Origin: Ralstonia sp. TCR112
GTDB taxonomy: Bacteria; Pseudomonadota; Gammaproteobacteria; Burkholderiales; Burkholderiaceae
Assembly: GCF_007997035.1 (NCBI RefSeq)
Contig: NZ_VOSS01000096.1
Span: forward strand, 1 to 64,000
DNA length: 64,000 bases
Direction of reading: 5' to 3'
The first letter of the stretch is position 1. Each line of letters starts with the position of its first letter. The notes below the pieces were generated by a model, which saw only the letters and a list, made by a program, of their open reading frames with translations, was not told the DNA's origin and did no database searches. Shown piece by piece: positions 1 to 8,444 of this stretch. A program made the position numbers and the translations under genes.

Positions 1-14
1 ACGAGTGCGGTCAT
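1..14 (-). CDS. etfA: Electron transfer flavoprotein alpha subunit, first codons only
   Basis: Reading the minus strand from position 14 gives ATG followed by codons for M-T-A-L, then the window ends. It lies 64 nt downstream of etfB in the same direction, which is the usual etfB-etfA order. The identification rests on position and on the typical MTAL start of EtfA; only four complete codons are visible, so it is an inference. Confidence 0.6.
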
Positions 15-78
15 CTTGATCTGCCTGTTCGGTGTGCGTGAAGTTGCGTGCGTTGCGGGAGGGTTACAAACCCGCCGT

Positions 79-828
79 TTACAGCACCTTGGCTTCCGTC
101 TTGAGCTTGGACACCAGCGTGGCCACGTCGGGCACCATCACGCCGGCGCTGCGCTTGGCGGGCTCGACCACCTTCAGCGTCTTCAGGCGCGGTGCAACGT
201 CCACGCCCAGGTCTTCCGGCTTGACCGTGTCGAGCTGCTTCTTCTTCGCCTTCATGATGTTCGGCAGCGTCACGTAGCGCGGCTCGTTCAGGCGCAAGTC
301 GGTGGTGACCACGGCCGGCAGCTTGACCGACAGGGTTTCCAGACCGCCGTCCACTTCACGCGTCACCGAAGCCTTGCCGTCGGCAATCTGCACCTTCGAG
401 GCAAACGTGGCTTGCGGCAGCCCTGCCAGCGCGGCCAGCATCTGGCCGGTCTGGTTGGCATCGTCGTCAATCGCCTGCTTGCCGAGGATGATCAGCTGCG
501 GCTGTTCCTTGTCGACCAGCGCCTTGAGCAGCTTGGCGACCGCCAGCGGCTGCAGCTCTTCAGTGGTTTCGACCAGAATGCCGCGATCGGCACCGATGGC
601 CATGGCGGTGCGCAGGGTTTCCTGGCACTGCGTCACGCCGCACGACACGGCGATCACTTCGGTAGCGACGCCCGCTTCCTTCAGGCGGACCGCTTCTTCC
701 ACGGCGATCTCATCGAACGGGTTCATGCTCATCTTGACGTTGGCAAGATCGACACCGCTGCCGTCCGTCTTCACGCGAACCTTCACGTTGTAATCGATCA
801 CGCGCTTGACTGCGACCAGGACTTTCAT
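79..828 (-). CDS. etfB: Electron transfer flavoprotein beta subunit
   Basis: This 249-residue protein has normal EtfB length. EtfA/EtfB carry electrons from acyl-CoA and related dehydrogenases to ETF-ubiquinone oxidoreductase. The sequence starts [18 protein letters not shown], typical of the family. It has the nucleotide-binding stretch [14 protein letters not shown] near residues 116-129 and the ETF-beta signature near residues 155-175, with the core [18 protein letters not shown]. The ATG at 828 is preceded on the minus strand by a GGAG ribosome binding site. It is the first gene of an etfB-etfA operon that runs off the left end of the window. Identification is secure. Confidence 0.96.
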   Translation of the reverse strand: MKVLVAVKRVIDYNVKVRVKTDGSGVDLANVKMSMNPFDEIAVEEAVRLKEAGVATEVIAVSCGVTQCQETLRTAMAIGADRGILVETTEELQPLAVAKLLKALVDKEQPQLIILGKQAIDDDANQTGQMLAALAGLPQATFASKVQIADGKASVTREVDGGLETLSVKLPAVVTTDLRLNEPRYVTLPNIMKAKKKQLDTVKPEDLGVDVAPRLKTLKVVEPAKRSAGVMVPDVATLVSKLKTEAKVL

Positions 829-874
829 GCGCTCACTCCACTAATTGATAAGACGATTTTGCAAAACGCCGGCC

Positions 875-903
875 ATTATAAGGGGGGCCGGTCGCTCGCG
901 TAA
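875..903 (-). promoter_or_regulatory. Probable sigma70 promoter of etfBA
   Basis: On the minus strand a consensus TATAAT lies at 880-875, about 47 nt before the etfB start. The hexamer 17 nt upstream (TTACGC, 903-898) is a poor -35. Only the -10 element is convincing. Confidence 0.4.
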
Positions 904-934
904 TTTTTCCGAACGGTCGTGCTATTTTAACCGC

Positions 935-969
935 GAAAATTTGCCGGACGCCAGTCAAACGTCCGGCAA
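935..969 (-). terminator. Intrinsic terminator after metQ
   Basis: A perfect 10-bp inverted repeat, TTGCCGGACG and CGTCCGGCAA at 941-950 and 960-969, with a 9-nt loop. On the minus strand it is followed by ATTTT. It lies about 50 nt past the metQ stop and separates metNIQ from etfBA. Confidence 0.7.
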
Positions 970-1017
970 TCTGTTTGGTAGAACCCTCTACCGGATCACC
1001 GAAGGATCACGAAGTGG

Positions 1018-1818
1018 TTACCAAGCCACAATCACCGCATCTTTGTACTTCGTCTTGACGAAGGACTTCACGGCGTCGGAATGATACGCCTTCACGAGCT
1101 TGGCGACCCAGGGTTGATCCTTGTCGGCCACGCGGATGGCGATCACGTTGGCATACGGGCCCTTCGGATTTTCGATGGCGATGCCGTCCTTGGTCGGGTC
1201 CAGGCCGGCCTTTTCAGCGTAATTGCCGTTGATGGCGGCGGCATCCAGATCATCCAGCGAGCGCGGCAGCTGCGCGGCGTCGAGCTCGACGAACTTCAGC
1301 TTCTTCGGGTTATCAGCCACGTCGCGCGGCGAAGCCTTGAAACCGGCGTTCGGCTTGAGCTTGATCACGCCTTGCGATTGCAGTAGCAGCAGCGCGCGGC
1401 CGCCGTTGGTCGGATCGTTCGGCAGGCCGAAGCGCGCACCGTCCTTCAATTCCTTCAGCGACTTGATCTTCTTGGAGTAGATGCCCATCGGGAAGGTGAT
1501 GGTCTGACCGATGCTCACGAACTTGTAGCCGCGCGTGGCGATCTGGTCGTCCAGATACGGCTGGTGCTGATAGCTGTTGGCGTCCAGATCACCGGCAGCC
1601 AGGGCCGCGTTCGGCTGAATGTAATCGTTGAATTCGACGATCTGGAGCTTCAGGCCGTCCTTCTCGGCAACCTTCTTCACCTCTTCCATGATCTCGGCGT
1701 GCGGACCGGCGGTCACGCCGATCTTGATCGGCTTGCTTTGCGCGAGCGCGCTGCCTGCGACCAGTGCCAATGCGGCGCCAAGGCTCGCGGACCATTGAAG
1801 CAGTTGACGGCGATTCAT
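1018..1818 (-). CDS. metQ: Methionine ABC transporter, periplasmic binding protein (MetQ/NlpA family)
   Basis: This 266-residue protein is the substrate-binding component of a D/L-methionine importer. It has a Tat/Sec-like signal peptide (MNRRQLLQWSASLGAALAL) with probable cleavage after ALA near residue 26. NlpA-family motifs follow: KIGVTAGPHAEIMEEV, the D-A-N-S-Y-Q-H-Q-P-Y block near residue 80, and a central GLPNDPTNGGRALLLLQ. The protein has no lipobox cysteine, so it should be a soluble periplasmic protein and not a lipoprotein as in Escherichia coli. It is the last gene of metN-metI-metQ, 33 nt after metI. Specificity for methionine is inferred from the family and the operon; other NlpA proteins bind different amino acids. 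Confidence 0.9.
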   Translation of the reverse strand: MNRRQLLQWSASLGAALALVAGSALAQSKPIKIGVTAGPHAEIMEEVKKVAEKDGLKLQIVEFNDYIQPNAALAAGDLDANSYQHQPYLDDQIATRGYKFVSIGQTITFPMGIYSKKIKSLKELKDGARFGLPNDPTNGGRALLLLQSQGVIKLKPNAGFKASPRDVADNPKKLKFVELDAAQLPRSLDDLDAAAINGNYAEKAGLDPTKDGIAIENPKGPYANVIAIRVADKDQPWVAKLVKAYHSDAVKSFVKTKYKDAVIVAW

Positions 1819-1851
1819 TGTGTTTCCTCGTTGTGTCTGTCGATTGAGTGA

Positions 1852-2505
1852 TTAACGGTGGCTCAGGCGGCGCACGAGCCAATCGCCCGTCGATTGCACC
1901 GCCTGCACAAAGACGATCAGGATGACGACAACCGCCAGCATGATGTCCGATTCATAGCGCTGATAGCCGTAGCGGATACCCAGGTCGCCCAGGCCGCCGC
2001 CTCCGATGGTGCCGGCCATCGCCGAGTAGCCGACAAGGCTGACGAAGGTGATCGTCAGACCGGCCAGGATGCCCGGCATCGCTTCCGGCAGCAGCACCTT
2101 GTAGACGAGTTGGCCGGTCGTCGCGCCCATCGACTGCGCGGCTTCGATCAGGCCACGGTCCACTTCACGCAGCGCAGTCTCGACCAGGCGCGCAACAAAC
2201 GGAATCGCAGCAATCGTCAGCGGCACGATGGCCGCGGCGGTGCCGATGGACGAGCCGGCCAGCAAGCGCGTGAACGGAATCACCGCGACCAGCAGGATGA
2301 TGAACGGCACCGAACGCACGGCATTGACGACGAGGCCGGCCACGCGATTGAACGCCGGCGCCGACAACACGCCGCCGGCAGTCGTCAGATACAGCAGCAC
2401 GCCCAGCGGCACGCCGAACAGCGCGCCAATGCCGCCTGACACACCGACCATGGCGAGCGTTTCCCAGAAGGCGGGCAAAAACAGATCGGTCAGGTCAGAC
2501 CACAT
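1852..2505 (-). CDS. metI: Methionine ABC transporter, membrane permease
   Basis: A 217-residue inner-membrane permease of the MetI type, which forms the transmembrane channel with MetN. The start [21 protein letters not shown] matches MetI proteins, and several hydrophobic segments are visible. The coupling-helix EAA loop is seen as [20 protein letters not shown] near residues 140-160. The start overlaps the last 11 bases of metN, which points to translational coupling. Length is normal for MetI. Confidence 0.95.
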   Translation of the reverse strand: MWSDLTDLFLPAFWETLAMVGVSGGIGALFGVPLGVLLYLTTAGGVLSAPAFNRVAGLVVNAVRSVPFIILLVAVIPFTRLLAGSSIGTAAAIVPLTIAAIPFVARLVETALREVDRGLIEAAQSMGATTGQLVYKVLLPEAMPGILAGLTITFVSLVGYSAMAGTIGGGGLGDLGIRYGYQRYESDIMLAVVVILIVFVQAVQSTGDWLVRRLSHR

Positions 2506-3544
2506 GATTGATCTCCTCGACCACCACGCCTTGCTCGCGCAGGAAGTTCATCGCGTTGTTGATGTCTGCGGTTTCGCCCGACGCCAGGATCGCCAGCGAG
2601 CCGAACGCCTGGCCCTGAATCTCGTCGATATGGCCGTGCAGGATGTTGAAGTCGAGTCCGTAGTTGCGGATCGCCTGGGCCAGCACCGGCTGGTCCACGC
2701 CTGCGCCGGTAAAGGCAAGCCGGAACAGGTGGTCACGCCCCCCGTGCTCCCGTGCTGTAAGGCGGCTTTCAACGCGCGCCAGAACGGAAGGCGGCAGCTC
2801 TTGCGAGATCACCTCACCGATGAGCGCGCGCGTCACGTCGTGCTCAGGCTTCAGGAACACGTCGATGACGCGACCAAGCTCGACCACGCGGCCGGCGTCG
2901 AGCACCGCCACGCGATCGCACACCTGCTTGATGACTTCCATCTGGTGCGTGATCAGCACGATGGTCAAGCCAAGCTCGCGATTGATCTTGCGCAGCAGGT
3001 CCAGAATCGAGCGCGTCGTCTCCGGGTCGAGCGCGGAGGTTGCCTCGTCGGAGAGCAGCACATCCGGCTGGCTCGCCAGCGCGCGCGCAATGCCGACGCG
3101 CTGCTTCTGGCCACCGGAAATCTGTGCCGGGTAGCGATCCTTGTGTGCGGACAGGCCCACCAGTTCCAGCAGCGGCAGCACGATCTCGCGGATGCGTTCG
3201 CGCGATGTGCCCGCCAACTCCAGCGGCAACGCCACGTTGTCGTACACGGTGCGCGACGACAGCAAATTGAAGTGCTGGAAGATCATGCCGATCTTGCGGC
3301 GCGCCTGGCGCAGCCCATCGGCGTTCAGTGCAGTGAGTTCCTGCCCCGCCACGGTGACGGTGCCGGCGGTCGGCCGATTCAGCAGGTTGATGACACGGAC
3401 CAGCGTGCTCTTGCCCGCGCCGCTGCGCCCGATGATGCCGAAAATCTCGCCCCGATTGATGGTCAGGTCGACGTCGCGCAGCGCGTGGACGTCATGGCCG
3501 CCCGCTCCCCGGAAGTGCTGCGATATCCCCTTAAGTTCGATCAT
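2495..3544 (-). CDS. metN: Methionine ABC transporter, ATP-binding protein
   Basis: From the ATG at 3544 this is a 349-residue ATPase. It has Walker [10 protein letters not shown] (residues 39-47), the signature [14 protein letters not shown] and a Walker B with DEATSALD. The last 80 residues or so form the NIL regulatory domain that binds methionine in the E. coli protein. The reading frame extends upstream to a TTG at 3565 that lies inside a hairpin. The ATG is preferred because [11 protein letters not shown] matches MetN N-termini, although its Shine-Dalgarno is poor and the TTG has an AGGG about 5 nt upstream. First gene of metNIQ. Confidence 0.95.
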   Translation of the reverse strand: MIELKGISQHFRGAGGHDVHALRDVDLTINRGEIFGIIGRSGAGKSTLVRVINLLNRPTAGTVTVAGQELTALNADGLRQARRKIGMIFQHFNLLSSRTVYDNVALPLELAGTSRERIREIVLPLLELVGLSAHKDRYPAQISGGQKQRVGIARALASQPDVLLSDEATSALDPETTRSILDLLRKINRELGLTIVLITHQMEVIKQVCDRVAVLDAGRVVELGRVIDVFLKPEHDVTRALIGEVISQELPPSVLARVESRLTAREHGGRDHLFRLAFTGAGVDQPVLAQAIRNYGLDFNILHGHIDEIQGQAFGSLAILASGETADINNAMNFLREQGVVVEEINHVV

Positions 3545-3554
3545 GCGTACAGAC

Positions 3555-3590
3555 AAAAACGGCAACCGCCCTGTTTCGAGGCCGTTGCCG
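3555..3590 (-). terminator. Terminator-like hairpin in the metN leader
   Basis: CGGCAAC (3560-3566) pairs with GTTGCCG (3584-3590) across a 17-nt loop. On the minus strand the stem is followed by TTTTT (3559-3555), and the metN ATG lies only 10 nt further on. On the plus strand TCTCTTTTTT follows, so the hairpin could work in both directions. In a leader of about 100 nt this position suits attenuation of metNIQ. A simple bidirectional terminator is the alternative. Confidence 0.5.
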
Positions 3591-3650
3591 TCTCTTTTTT
3601 GTTGGAATGAGGCGCTAGTGTAAGGCAGGCCCTACATGCGAGGAACGATT

Positions 3651-3679
3651 CTTTAACGATGTCTTTATTACTTTTTCAA
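3651..3679 (-). promoter_or_regulatory. Candidate sigma70 promoter of metNIQ
   Basis: On the minus strand TTGAAA (3679-3674) and TTAAAG (3656-3651) are separated by 17 nt. This places transcription start near 3644, about 100 nt before the metN ATG. Confidence 0.4.
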
Positions 3680-3710
3680 ATGACATCGACGATTCGTCAT
3701 CGTGGACCGC

Positions 3711-4634
3711 TTAAAGCTCCGCCAGCGCCTTGACGTGCGCCACGACACTGCGGCCGAGCGCGCTGAGGTTGTAACCGCCTTCCAGGCAGCTGACGATGCG
3801 GCCCTTGGCATGCGTGCGGGCCACCTGCATGAGCTGCTGCGTGATCCAGGCGTAGTCCGCCTCGACCAGGCCCATCTGGCCCAGATCATCTTCGCGGTGC
3901 GCATCGAAGCCTGCGGAGATGAACAGCATCTCGGGCCGGAACGCGTCGAGGCGCGGCAACCAGATCGTTTCCACCACCTCGCGCACGGTCAGGCCATTGG
4001 TGTACGCCGGCAACGGGATGTTGACCATGTTGGCCGCCACCGTTTCGGAGCCAGAGTACGGATAGAACGGGTGCTGGAAGATGCTGCACATCAGCACGCG
4101 CGGCTCGTCGATAAATGCCGCTTCGGTGCCATTGCCGTGGTGCACGTCAAAGTCGACGATCGCCACGCGCTGCAAGCCGTGATGCTCCAGCGCATGGCGC
4201 GCGGCCACGGCCACGTTGTTAAAAAAGCAGAAGCCCATCGCGCGGCCGGGCTCGGCATGGTGGCCAGGCGGGCGGACGCTGCAGAAGGCATTTTCCAGTT
4301 CGCCGGCGATGACCTTGTCGGTGGCGTCCACCGCGGCACCTGCAGCCAGCACCGCCGCCATGTAGGTGTGCGGGTTCATCGAGGTGTCGGGATCGATCGG
4401 CATGTAGCCGGCAATCGGCACACTGGCCACCAGCTCGCGCACGTATTCGGCACGATGCACGCGACACAGCTGCGCCTCGGTGGCAGGCGGCGCCTCGCAC
4501 GGGACGAGCAGGTCGTCGATGCGGCTGGCGATGAGCTGGTCTTCGATCGCGCGCAGGCGGTCCGGGCATTCGGGATGGTGCGGTCCCATTTCGTGCCGGA
4601 GGAATTCGGGATGCGTGTAGAGGCCGGTCGCCAT
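3711..4634 (-). CDS. Histone deacetylase-like amidohydrolase (class II HDAC family)
   Basis: A 307-residue protein of the arginase/deacetylase fold. It has the family motifs RPPGHHAEPGRAMGFCFFNN (residues 121-140, catalytic His125/His126), DFDVHHGNG (zinc ligands Asp163 and His165), SAGFDAH (third ligand Asp244) and LEGGYN. All catalytic residues are present. Bacterial relatives deacetylate acetyl-lysine, acetylpolyamines or other amides; the substrate cannot be read from the sequence. The gene stands alone, divergent from mltB and upstream of the metN promoter. There is no polyamine gene nearby to suggest a substrate. Confidence 0.9.
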   Translation of the reverse strand: MATGLYTHPEFLRHEMGPHHPECPDRLRAIEDQLIASRIDDLLVPCEAPPATEAQLCRVHRAEYVRELVASVPIAGYMPIDPDTSMNPHTYMAAVLAAGAAVDATDKVIAGELENAFCSVRPPGHHAEPGRAMGFCFFNNVAVAARHALEHHGLQRVAIVDFDVHHGNGTEAAFIDEPRVLMCSIFQHPFYPYSGSETVAANMVNIPLPAYTNGLTVREVVETIWLPRLDAFRPEMLFISAGFDAHREDDLGQMGLVEADYAWITQQLMQVARTHAKGRIVSCLEGGYNLSALGRSVVAHVKALAEL

Positions 4635-4764
4635 GTTGTTGTGATCCGGTGTGCTTCAGTGGCTCCAGCCGCTACGTTAGCACGGCTGTGCGACAACGCC
4701 GCGCGCCCGGGCGATCCCACAGACGCATCCGCTACAATGCCCCGATCCCGTTTGAAGCCCGCCC

Positions 4765-5889
4765 ATGAGCCAATCGCCTTCTTTCCGTCGTCCCATATTG
4801 CGCGCCCTGGTGGCTGGCGCAGCGCTCTCCGCGCTCTCCTTCCCGGCACTCTCGCTGGCTGCCAAGAAGGCCGCCAAATCGCCTAAGCGCCGCGTCGCGG
4901 TGCATGAAGAAGAGATCGACCCCGATCGTTATCGCAACAATCCGCAAACGCAGGCCTTCATCGGCATGCTCGTCGCGCAGTACAACTTTGACCGGACGTC
5001 GCTCGATACGCTGTTTGCCGGCACGGCTTATTCCGCCACGGTGGCGCGCCTGATCCTGCCGCCGCCCACGCCGTCGCGTCGGAGCTGGACGGCGTATCGC
5101 GGCCGCTTCATCGAACCCATCCGGATTGGCGCCGGCGTACGCTTCTGGCAGCAATACGGCGACACGCTGCGGCGCGCCGAAAACGAATTCGGCGTGCCGG
5201 CCGACGTGATCGTGGGCATCCTGGGCGTCGAGACCATCTACGGCCGCGACATGGGCAACTTCCGCGTGATGGATGCGCTGTCCACGCTGGCCTTCGACTA
5301 CCCCGACACGCCCAACCGCGAAGACCGCAGCACGATGTTCCGCAACCAGTTGAAGGATTTCCTGCTCTGGTGCCGGGACACGGGCACGGACACGTTTTCG
5401 GTCCTGGGTTCGTATGCGGGCGCAGTTGGCATTCCGCAGTTCATGCCGACCAGCATCCGCGAATACGCCATCGATTACGACCGCGACGGCCACATCGATC
5501 TGCGCAACAGCGCGGTGGACGCCATCGGCAGCGTCGCGCGATTCCTTCAGATGCACGGCTGGGAGCCGAACCGCCCCGTGATGTGGAACATTGCCCGCGA
5601 TGCCGACAGCCAGGGCATTGCGGCCGCCGCTGCAGACGGCCAGCCGTATCCAGGCATGACGCTATCCAAGCTCACACGCGCCGGCCTGGCGCTGGCTCCC
5701 GGTGTCGATGTCGCTCGCGAGCAGGAAACCGAAGTGCTGATGATCGATCTGCCCACACCTGGTCAACCGACCGAGTACCGTGTCGGCCTACGCAACTTCT
5801 ACGTCCTGACGCGCTACAACCGCAGCTTCTTCTACGCGGCCGCGGTGTACGAGCTGGGCCAGGCCGTGCGGCAGGCGATGCAGGGTTGA
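4765..5889 (+). CDS. mltB: Lytic murein transglycosylase B
   Basis: A 374-residue periplasmic enzyme that cleaves peptidoglycan between N-acetylmuramic acid and N-acetylglucosamine, leaving 1,6-anhydromuramic acid. Residues 1-32 form a signal peptide with no lipobox, so it is not anchored like the E. coli MltB lipoprotein. The catalytic glutamate is Glu156 in VGILGVETIYGR. Further MltB/SLT motifs are SYAGAVGIPQFMPTS and a C-terminal RNFYVLTRYNRS. It is monocistronic, facing cysM, with a strong hairpin between them. Confidence 0.93.
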   Translation: MSQSPSFRRPILRALVAGAALSALSFPALSLAAKKAAKSPKRRVAVHEEEIDPDRYRNNPQTQAFIGMLVAQYNFDRTSLDTLFAGTAYSATVARLILPPPTPSRRSWTAYRGRFIEPIRIGAGVRFWQQYGDTLRRAENEFGVPADVIVGILGVETIYGRDMGNFRVMDALSTLAFDYPDTPNREDRSTMFRNQLKDFLLWCRDTGTDTFSVLGSYAGAVGIPQFMPTSIREYAIDYDRDGHIDLRNSAVDAIGSVARFLQMHGWEPNRPVMWNIARDADSQGIAAAAADGQPYPGMTLSKLTRAGLALAPGVDVAREQETEVLMIDLPTPGQPTEYRVGLRNFYVLTRYNRSFFYAAAVYELGQAVRQAMQG

Positions 5890-5908
5890 TGCGCCGTCAG
5901 CGCAAATG

Positions 5909-5938
5909 AAAAAGCGCAGCTTTGGCTGCGCTTTTTTT
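5909..5938 (+). terminator. Bidirectional intrinsic terminator between mltB and cysM
   Basis: AAAAGCGCAGC pairs with GCTGCGCTTTT around a 4-nt loop, with a seven-base T run on the plus strand and an A run before it. It sits between the converging genes mltB and cysM and can serve both. Confidence 0.9.
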
Positions 5939-5958
5939 AATGGCGATGCGGCGTCCCG

Positions 5959-6861
5959 TCAGGCAGGGAAGACGCCCGTCGACAGGTAACGATCGCCCCG
6001 GTCGCACACCACGAAAACGATCGTGGCGTTCTCGACTTCCTCAGCTACACGCAGCGCCACGCACAACGCGCCGGCCGCGGAGATTCCGCAGAAGATCCCT
6101 TCTTCGCGAGCCATGCGACGTGCCATGTGTTCGGCGTCGGACTGGCTCACCGGCTCGGTGCGATCGATGTACTTGGGATCGTAGATCTTCGGCATGTACG
6201 CTTCGGGCCACTTGCGGATCCCGGGGATGCGTGAACCCTCTTCCGGCTGCGCGCCGATGATCTGGATGTCGGCGTTCTTCTCTTTCAGGAAGCGCGAGAC
6301 GCCGGTAATCGTGCCCGTCGTGCCCATCGCCGAAACGAAATGTGTGATGCGGCCTTCGGTGTCACGCCACAGTTCAGGGCCGGTGGTCTCGTAGTGCGAG
6401 AGCGGGTTGTCGGGGTTCGCAAACTGATCGAGGATGACGCCCTTGCCTTCCTTCTCCATCGCGTCGGCCAAGTCGCGAGCGTATTCCATCCCGCCCTTGA
6501 CTGGCGTCAGGATGATCTCTGCGCCGTAAGCCGCCATGCTCTGGCGGCGCTCCACCGACAGGTCTTCCGGCATGATCAGCACCATCTTGTAGCCGCGCAC
6601 GGCGGCAGCCATGGCCAGCGCAATGCCGGTATTGCCCGACGTCGATTCGATCAGCGTATCGCCCGGCTTGATGCGGCCTCGCGCTTCAGCGCGCTTGATC
6701 ATGGACAGCGCTGGGCGGTCCTTAACCGAGCCGGCCGGGTTATTGCCCTCAAGTTTGCCGAGGATGACATTGCCGCGGCGCGCGTTGCCTTCGCCGGGAA
6801 TGCGTTGGAGCTGAACCAGCGGTGTGTTGCCGATGGTGTCTTCGATGGTGAGGTAGGCCAT
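5959..6861 (-). CDS. cysM: Cysteine synthase B (O-acetylserine sulfhydrylase)
   Basis: A 300-residue PLP enzyme of fold type II that makes cysteine from O-acetylserine and sulfide or thiosulfate. The frame is open to 6921, but the ATG at 6861 gives MAYLTIEDTIGNTPLVQLQR, the canonical N-terminus. The PLP lysine is Lys47 in NPAGSVKDRP. The substrate loop ESTSGNTGIALAMAAAVRGY and the C-terminal CDRGDRYLSTGVF follow. Length and motifs fit CysM better than CysK. Monocistronic or weakly linked to the ComEA-like gene upstream. Confidence 0.95.
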   Translation of the reverse strand: MAYLTIEDTIGNTPLVQLQRIPGEGNARRGNVILGKLEGNNPAGSVKDRPALSMIKRAEARGRIKPGDTLIESTSGNTGIALAMAAAVRGYKMVLIMPEDLSVERRQSMAAYGAEIILTPVKGGMEYARDLADAMEKEGKGVILDQFANPDNPLSHYETTGPELWRDTEGRITHFVSAMGTTGTITGVSRFLKEKNADIQIIGAQPEEGSRIPGIRKWPEAYMPKIYDPKYIDRTEPVSQSDAEHMARRMAREEGIFCGISAAGALCVALRVAEEVENATIVFVVCDRGDRYLSTGVFPA

Positions 6862-6925
6862 GATGCGTGAGGGACGGGAATCGAAGCATTGTAATGCAGC
6901 CCAAATCCCTCCCCCACACATGGCG

Positions 6926-6950
6926 AAACGCCCCGCTCGGACGGGGCGTT
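6926..6950 (-). terminator. Intrinsic terminator after the ComEA-like gene
   Basis: AACGCCCCG and CGGGGCGTT (6927-6935 and 6942-6950) form a 9-bp GC-rich stem with a 6-nt loop. On the minus strand it is followed only by a short TTTCG. It is 24 nt past the stop of the helix-hairpin-helix gene. Confidence 0.65.
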
Positions 6951-6973
6951 ATCGACAGCAAGGCCGGAAGCGC

Positions 6974-7291
6974 TTACTTCTTCTTCGCGTCCTTGGCGTC
7001 CTTCTTGGCCGGAACGGGGGCAGGCGCCGGCGTACCGAACGTCAGGCCCTCGTTTTCCAGCTTGGTGAGCGTCTTGTCACCAATGCCGGCCACCCGCGCC
7101 TTGAAGTCGGCGGCGTCTTTGTACGGCCCGTTCTTGGTGCGCTCTTCAATGATCGACTTGGAACGCTTGGGGCCGATGCCGGACAACGTCTCCAGCGCTG
7201 CGTGATCTGCGGTGTTCACGTCTACAGCGGCCCACGAGGCCGACAGCATCGACAGCGACATCAACGCGGTGGCCAACAGCTTCTTCAACAT
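6974..7291 (-). CDS. Secreted helix-hairpin-helix (ComEA-like) protein
   Basis: The frame is open to 7390, but the ATG at 7291 has a strong Shine-Dalgarno (AAGGAG) 6 nt upstream and begins a clean signal peptide, MLKKLLATALMSLSMLSASWA. The mature part carries two helix-hairpin-helix motifs: VDVNTADHAALETLSGIGP, and the segment around FKARVAGIGDKTLTKL. A Pro/Ala/Lys-rich tail ends in KKDAKDAKKK. At 105 residues it resembles the periplasmic DNA-binding domain of ComEA. A role in DNA uptake is inferred from the family; no other com genes are near. Confidence 0.85.
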   Translation of the reverse strand: MLKKLLATALMSLSMLSASWAAVDVNTADHAALETLSGIGPKRSKSIIEERTKNGPYKDAADFKARVAGIGDKTLTKLENEGLTFGTPAPAPVPAKKDAKDAKKK

Positions 7292-7315
7292 GTGTTTCTC
7301 CTTGGTGTTGGGAAT

Positions 7316-7341
7316 AAAAAACCGCCACACGGGGTGGCGGT
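7316..7341 (-). terminator. Intrinsic terminator of the hldD transcript
   Basis: ACCGCCAC (7321-7328) pairs with GTGGCGGT (7334-7341). On the minus strand the stem is followed by TTTTTATTCC. It lies between the hldD stop and the ComEA-like gene, making that gene a separate transcript. Confidence 0.8.
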
Positions 7342-7430
7342 TTCGACACATCTTAAAGAGCGCCGTGGCGACGCCGCAGGAAACGAACAAAAAGTCACAC
7401 GCTGTCTGATTGTTGGCGGCGGCTATGGAA

Positions 7431-8426
7431 TCAGGCCGGCTGCTTCAACAGCCACTGGCAGTACCGCTCCACGCCTTCCTGGACCGTCAGGAACGGCGCC
7501 GTGTAGCCCGCTGCGCGCAGGCGGGACTGATCAGCCTGTGTGAAGCACTGATATTTGCCACGCAATGCATCGGGAAACTTCACATACTCGATGAGCCCTT
7601 CCTGTGCCAGTTCTTCGGTGGAAAGCGCAGGCTTGCCTTCTGCTCCGCGCAGTGTGTTCACGACTGTCGTGGCGATGTCGTTGAACGGCTGCGCGCGGCC
7701 CGTTCCGAGGTTGAAGATGCCTGACTTGTCCGGATTGTCGAAGAAGAACAGGTTGACTTTCACCACATCTTCCACCGACACGAAATCGCGCATCTGGCCG
7801 CCTTGCGGATAGCCGTTGTACTCGCCGAACAGCTTGACGGTGCCTTCAGCGCGGAACTGGTTGAAGTTGTGGAATGCCACCGACGCCATGCGCCCCTTGT
7901 GTTGCTCGCGCGGGCCATAGACGTTGAAGTAACGGAAGCCGACGATCTGCGACAGCGCGGTCGGCATGACACGGCGCACGACTTGGTCGAACAGCAGCTT
8001 GGAATAGCCGTACACGTTCAGCGGCCGCTCGAACTCGGGCTCTTCGCGGAAGGTTTCCGACGCGCCGTACGTGGCCGCCGATGACGCATAGAGGAACTGC
8101 ACGCCCTGGTCCAGACACGCGCGCATCACCGCCAACGAGTAGCGGTAGTTGTTGTCCATCATGTAGCGGCCATCGGTCTCCATGGTGTCGGAGCAGGCGC
8201 CTTCATGGAAGATCGCGCGGACCTTGCCGAACTCGCCGCGCGCAAAGCGCTCGACAAAATCGGTCTTGTCGAGGTAATCGCTGATCTGGCAGTCGACGAT
8301 GTTCTTGAACTTGTCGGCCCGCGTGAGATTGTCGACGGCGATGATGTCGGTCTCGCCGCGCTCGTTCAGGCCCTTGACGATGTTGGCGCCGATGAAGCCG
8401 GCCGCGCCGGTGACGATGATGGTCAT
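7431..8426 (-). CDS. hldD: ADP-L-glycero-D-manno-heptose 6-epimerase
   Basis: A 331-residue short-chain dehydrogenase-type epimerase that makes the last step of ADP-L-glycero-D-manno-heptose, the heptose donor for the LPS inner core. It has the NAD(P) motif TGAAGFIG (residues 6-13), the SSAATYG block near 115-121 and the catalytic YGYSK (139-143). The C-terminal region is normal. It follows hldA by 18 nt in the same direction; ugd and lapAB upstream make this an LPS and surface-sugar cluster. Confidence 0.96.
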   Translation of the reverse strand: MTIIVTGAAGFIGANIVKGLNERGETDIIAVDNLTRADKFKNIVDCQISDYLDKTDFVERFARGEFGKVRAIFHEGACSDTMETDGRYMMDNNYRYSLAVMRACLDQGVQFLYASSAATYGASETFREEPEFERPLNVYGYSKLLFDQVVRRVMPTALSQIVGFRYFNVYGPREQHKGRMASVAFHNFNQFRAEGTVKLFGEYNGYPQGGQMRDFVSVEDVVKVNLFFFDNPDKSGIFNLGTGRAQPFNDIATTVVNTLRGAEGKPALSTEELAQEGLIEYVKFPDALRGKYQCFTQADQSRLRAAGYTAPFLTVQEGVERYCQWLLKQPA

Positions 8427-8444
8427 GATCTGTTGATCAGGTGA

